Positions 63,395 to 64,000 of a stretch of DNA of 64,000 nucleotides are shown in pieces. Each line of letters starts with the position of its first letter. Position 1 is the stretch's first letter. Where the stretch lies: positions 52,281,001-52,345,000 of the forward strand of contig CM048552.1 in NCBI GenBank assembly GCA_026413225.1, read 5' to 3'. The position numbers were made by a program, and so were the translations under genes. The notes under the pieces were generated by a model, which ran no database searches, had not been told where the DNA came from, and was given only the letters and a program-made list of their open reading frames with translations. Source of the DNA: Otis tarda (Eukaryota > Chordata > Aves > Otidiformes > Otididae).

Positions 63395-64000
63395 TGTCGT
63401 GGTTTTGTTAGTGAGGGGGGGCCTAAGGTGGTAGCTTCTGCAGGAAACTGCTAGAAGTCGCTCCCCTTTGTTCAGTGGACTTGGCCAGGCCTAGGGCGGA
63501 CCTGCTGCTGGCCAAGGCCGAGCCGATTGGTAGCAGAATGTCCCGTGATAACGCCTCTGCGATAACGTATTTAAGAAGGGGAAAACAGAAAAAAAAAGAG
63601 AGAAGAGAAGATGTGAAGAAGCTGAGCGGGGGCAGAGGCGCAGAGGGGGAGGCGCAGGCCTCCTGGGCCTTGCAGGCCTCACCCTCTGGCCTCTTGCCAG
63701 GCGGCCAACTGGGCCCGACTCGGCCCGGCCCGTCTGCAAGAAGTGGAGAGGAGATGAGAAGTGAATAAGATGACCCACGCCGGAGCAGTTCCACGAAGAA
63801 CTGTGGCCCGTGGGAGGGACCCCACGATGGAGCAGGGGAGGAATGTGAGGAGTTCTTCCCCCGACCATGAAGCAGCGGCGTGAAACAACGTATGATGAAC
63901 TGACTGCAACACCCATTCCCTCTTCCCCCTGTGCCGCTCAGGGGGAAGGTAGTAGAGATAATGTTAAGCTTGGGAAGAGGGAGGGGTGGATGGAGGTTAT
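63395..64000 (+). mobile_element. Second ERVL-like LTR, cut by the window end
   Basis: Begins TGTCGTGG at 63395. From about 63770 to the window end it matches 38040-38270 of the solo LTR almost base for base (for example CCCGTGGGAGGGACCCCACG and GAAGCAGCGGCGTGAAAC). Its first 375 bases are not alignable to the first LTR. They carry a TATA-like GTATTTAAG at 63567-63575 after GCGATAAC, as expected of a U3 promoter. Whether it is a solo LTR or the 5' LTR of a provirus cannot be told because the sequence ends. The left flank CCCGT (63390-63394) would be the target duplication to look for. Confidence 0.82.
63567..63575 (+). promoter_or_regulatory. TATA-like box in the second LTR
   Basis: GTATTTAAG about 170 bases after the LTR start, followed by a purine-rich stretch. 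The position and sequence fit a U3 core promoter. No equivalent is seen in the first LTR. Confidence 0.5.

Noticed and set aside
63423-63916. Several overlapping open frames near the right end
   Set aside because: All within the second LTR; GC-rich low-complexity translations.
1-64000. tRNA, rRNA, microRNA hairpins and CRISPR arrays
   Set aside because: No cloverleaf with conserved A and B boxes, no rRNA-like sequence and no regularly spaced identical repeats were seen. A small snoRNA or microRNA could still be missed by eye.

Overview
The window is vertebrate, almost certainly avian, nuclear DNA. The evidence is seven copies of the bird/reptile CR1 LINE ending in the typical ATTCTATG-type 3' repeat, two LTRs of an avian endogenous-retrovirus type, an AT-rich background and only short exons set in long introns. 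There is no bacterial operon, no CRISPR array and no intact long ORF. The window reads as the inside of one long gene on the minus strand, colonised by retroelements.

Host gene. Seven short open blocks on the minus strand have splice sites at both ends: 57711-57821, 54454-54629, 31502-31642, 24772-24897 (or a shorter form), 23991-24090, 23463-23534 and 6665-6830. Wherever neighbouring blocks can be tested, their codon phases match (1-1, 1-0, 0-0, x-2, 2-0, 0-0, 0-1). An eighth, very short block at 59105-59143 also fits in phase. The encoded product is hydrophilic, acidic and Ser-rich, with a Cys-Asn-Gly-Cys segment followed by a more helical part. I do not recognise the protein and give no symbol. 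The first and last exons are not identified; both ends probably lie outside the window.

Retroelements. CR1 copies lie at 12205-12432, 18423-19729, 20425-22312, 33882-34112, 42778-43290 and 59560-60830 (all minus strand) and at 62758-63254 (plus strand). The longer copies keep broken reverse-transcriptase frames. The 20425-22312 copy also carries an SGNH-esterase-like piece joined directly to RT, with the endonuclease missing. A complete solo LTR with a 5-bp target duplication lies at 37712-38494. A second LTR of the same type starts at 63395 and runs off the window; its 3' part matches the first LTR but its 5' part does not. Two copies of an unnamed GC-richer repeat lie at about 587-1100 and 26505-26990.

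The rest is AT-rich intron with homopolymer runs, A/C-rich low-complexity tracts, a few microsatellites and two perfect palindromic clusters. Several further phase-compatible mini-exons could be drawn (10.7-13.8 kb, 41.2 kb, 4.5 kb). They are reported as candidates in the findings, not as annotation, because such matches also arise by chance.
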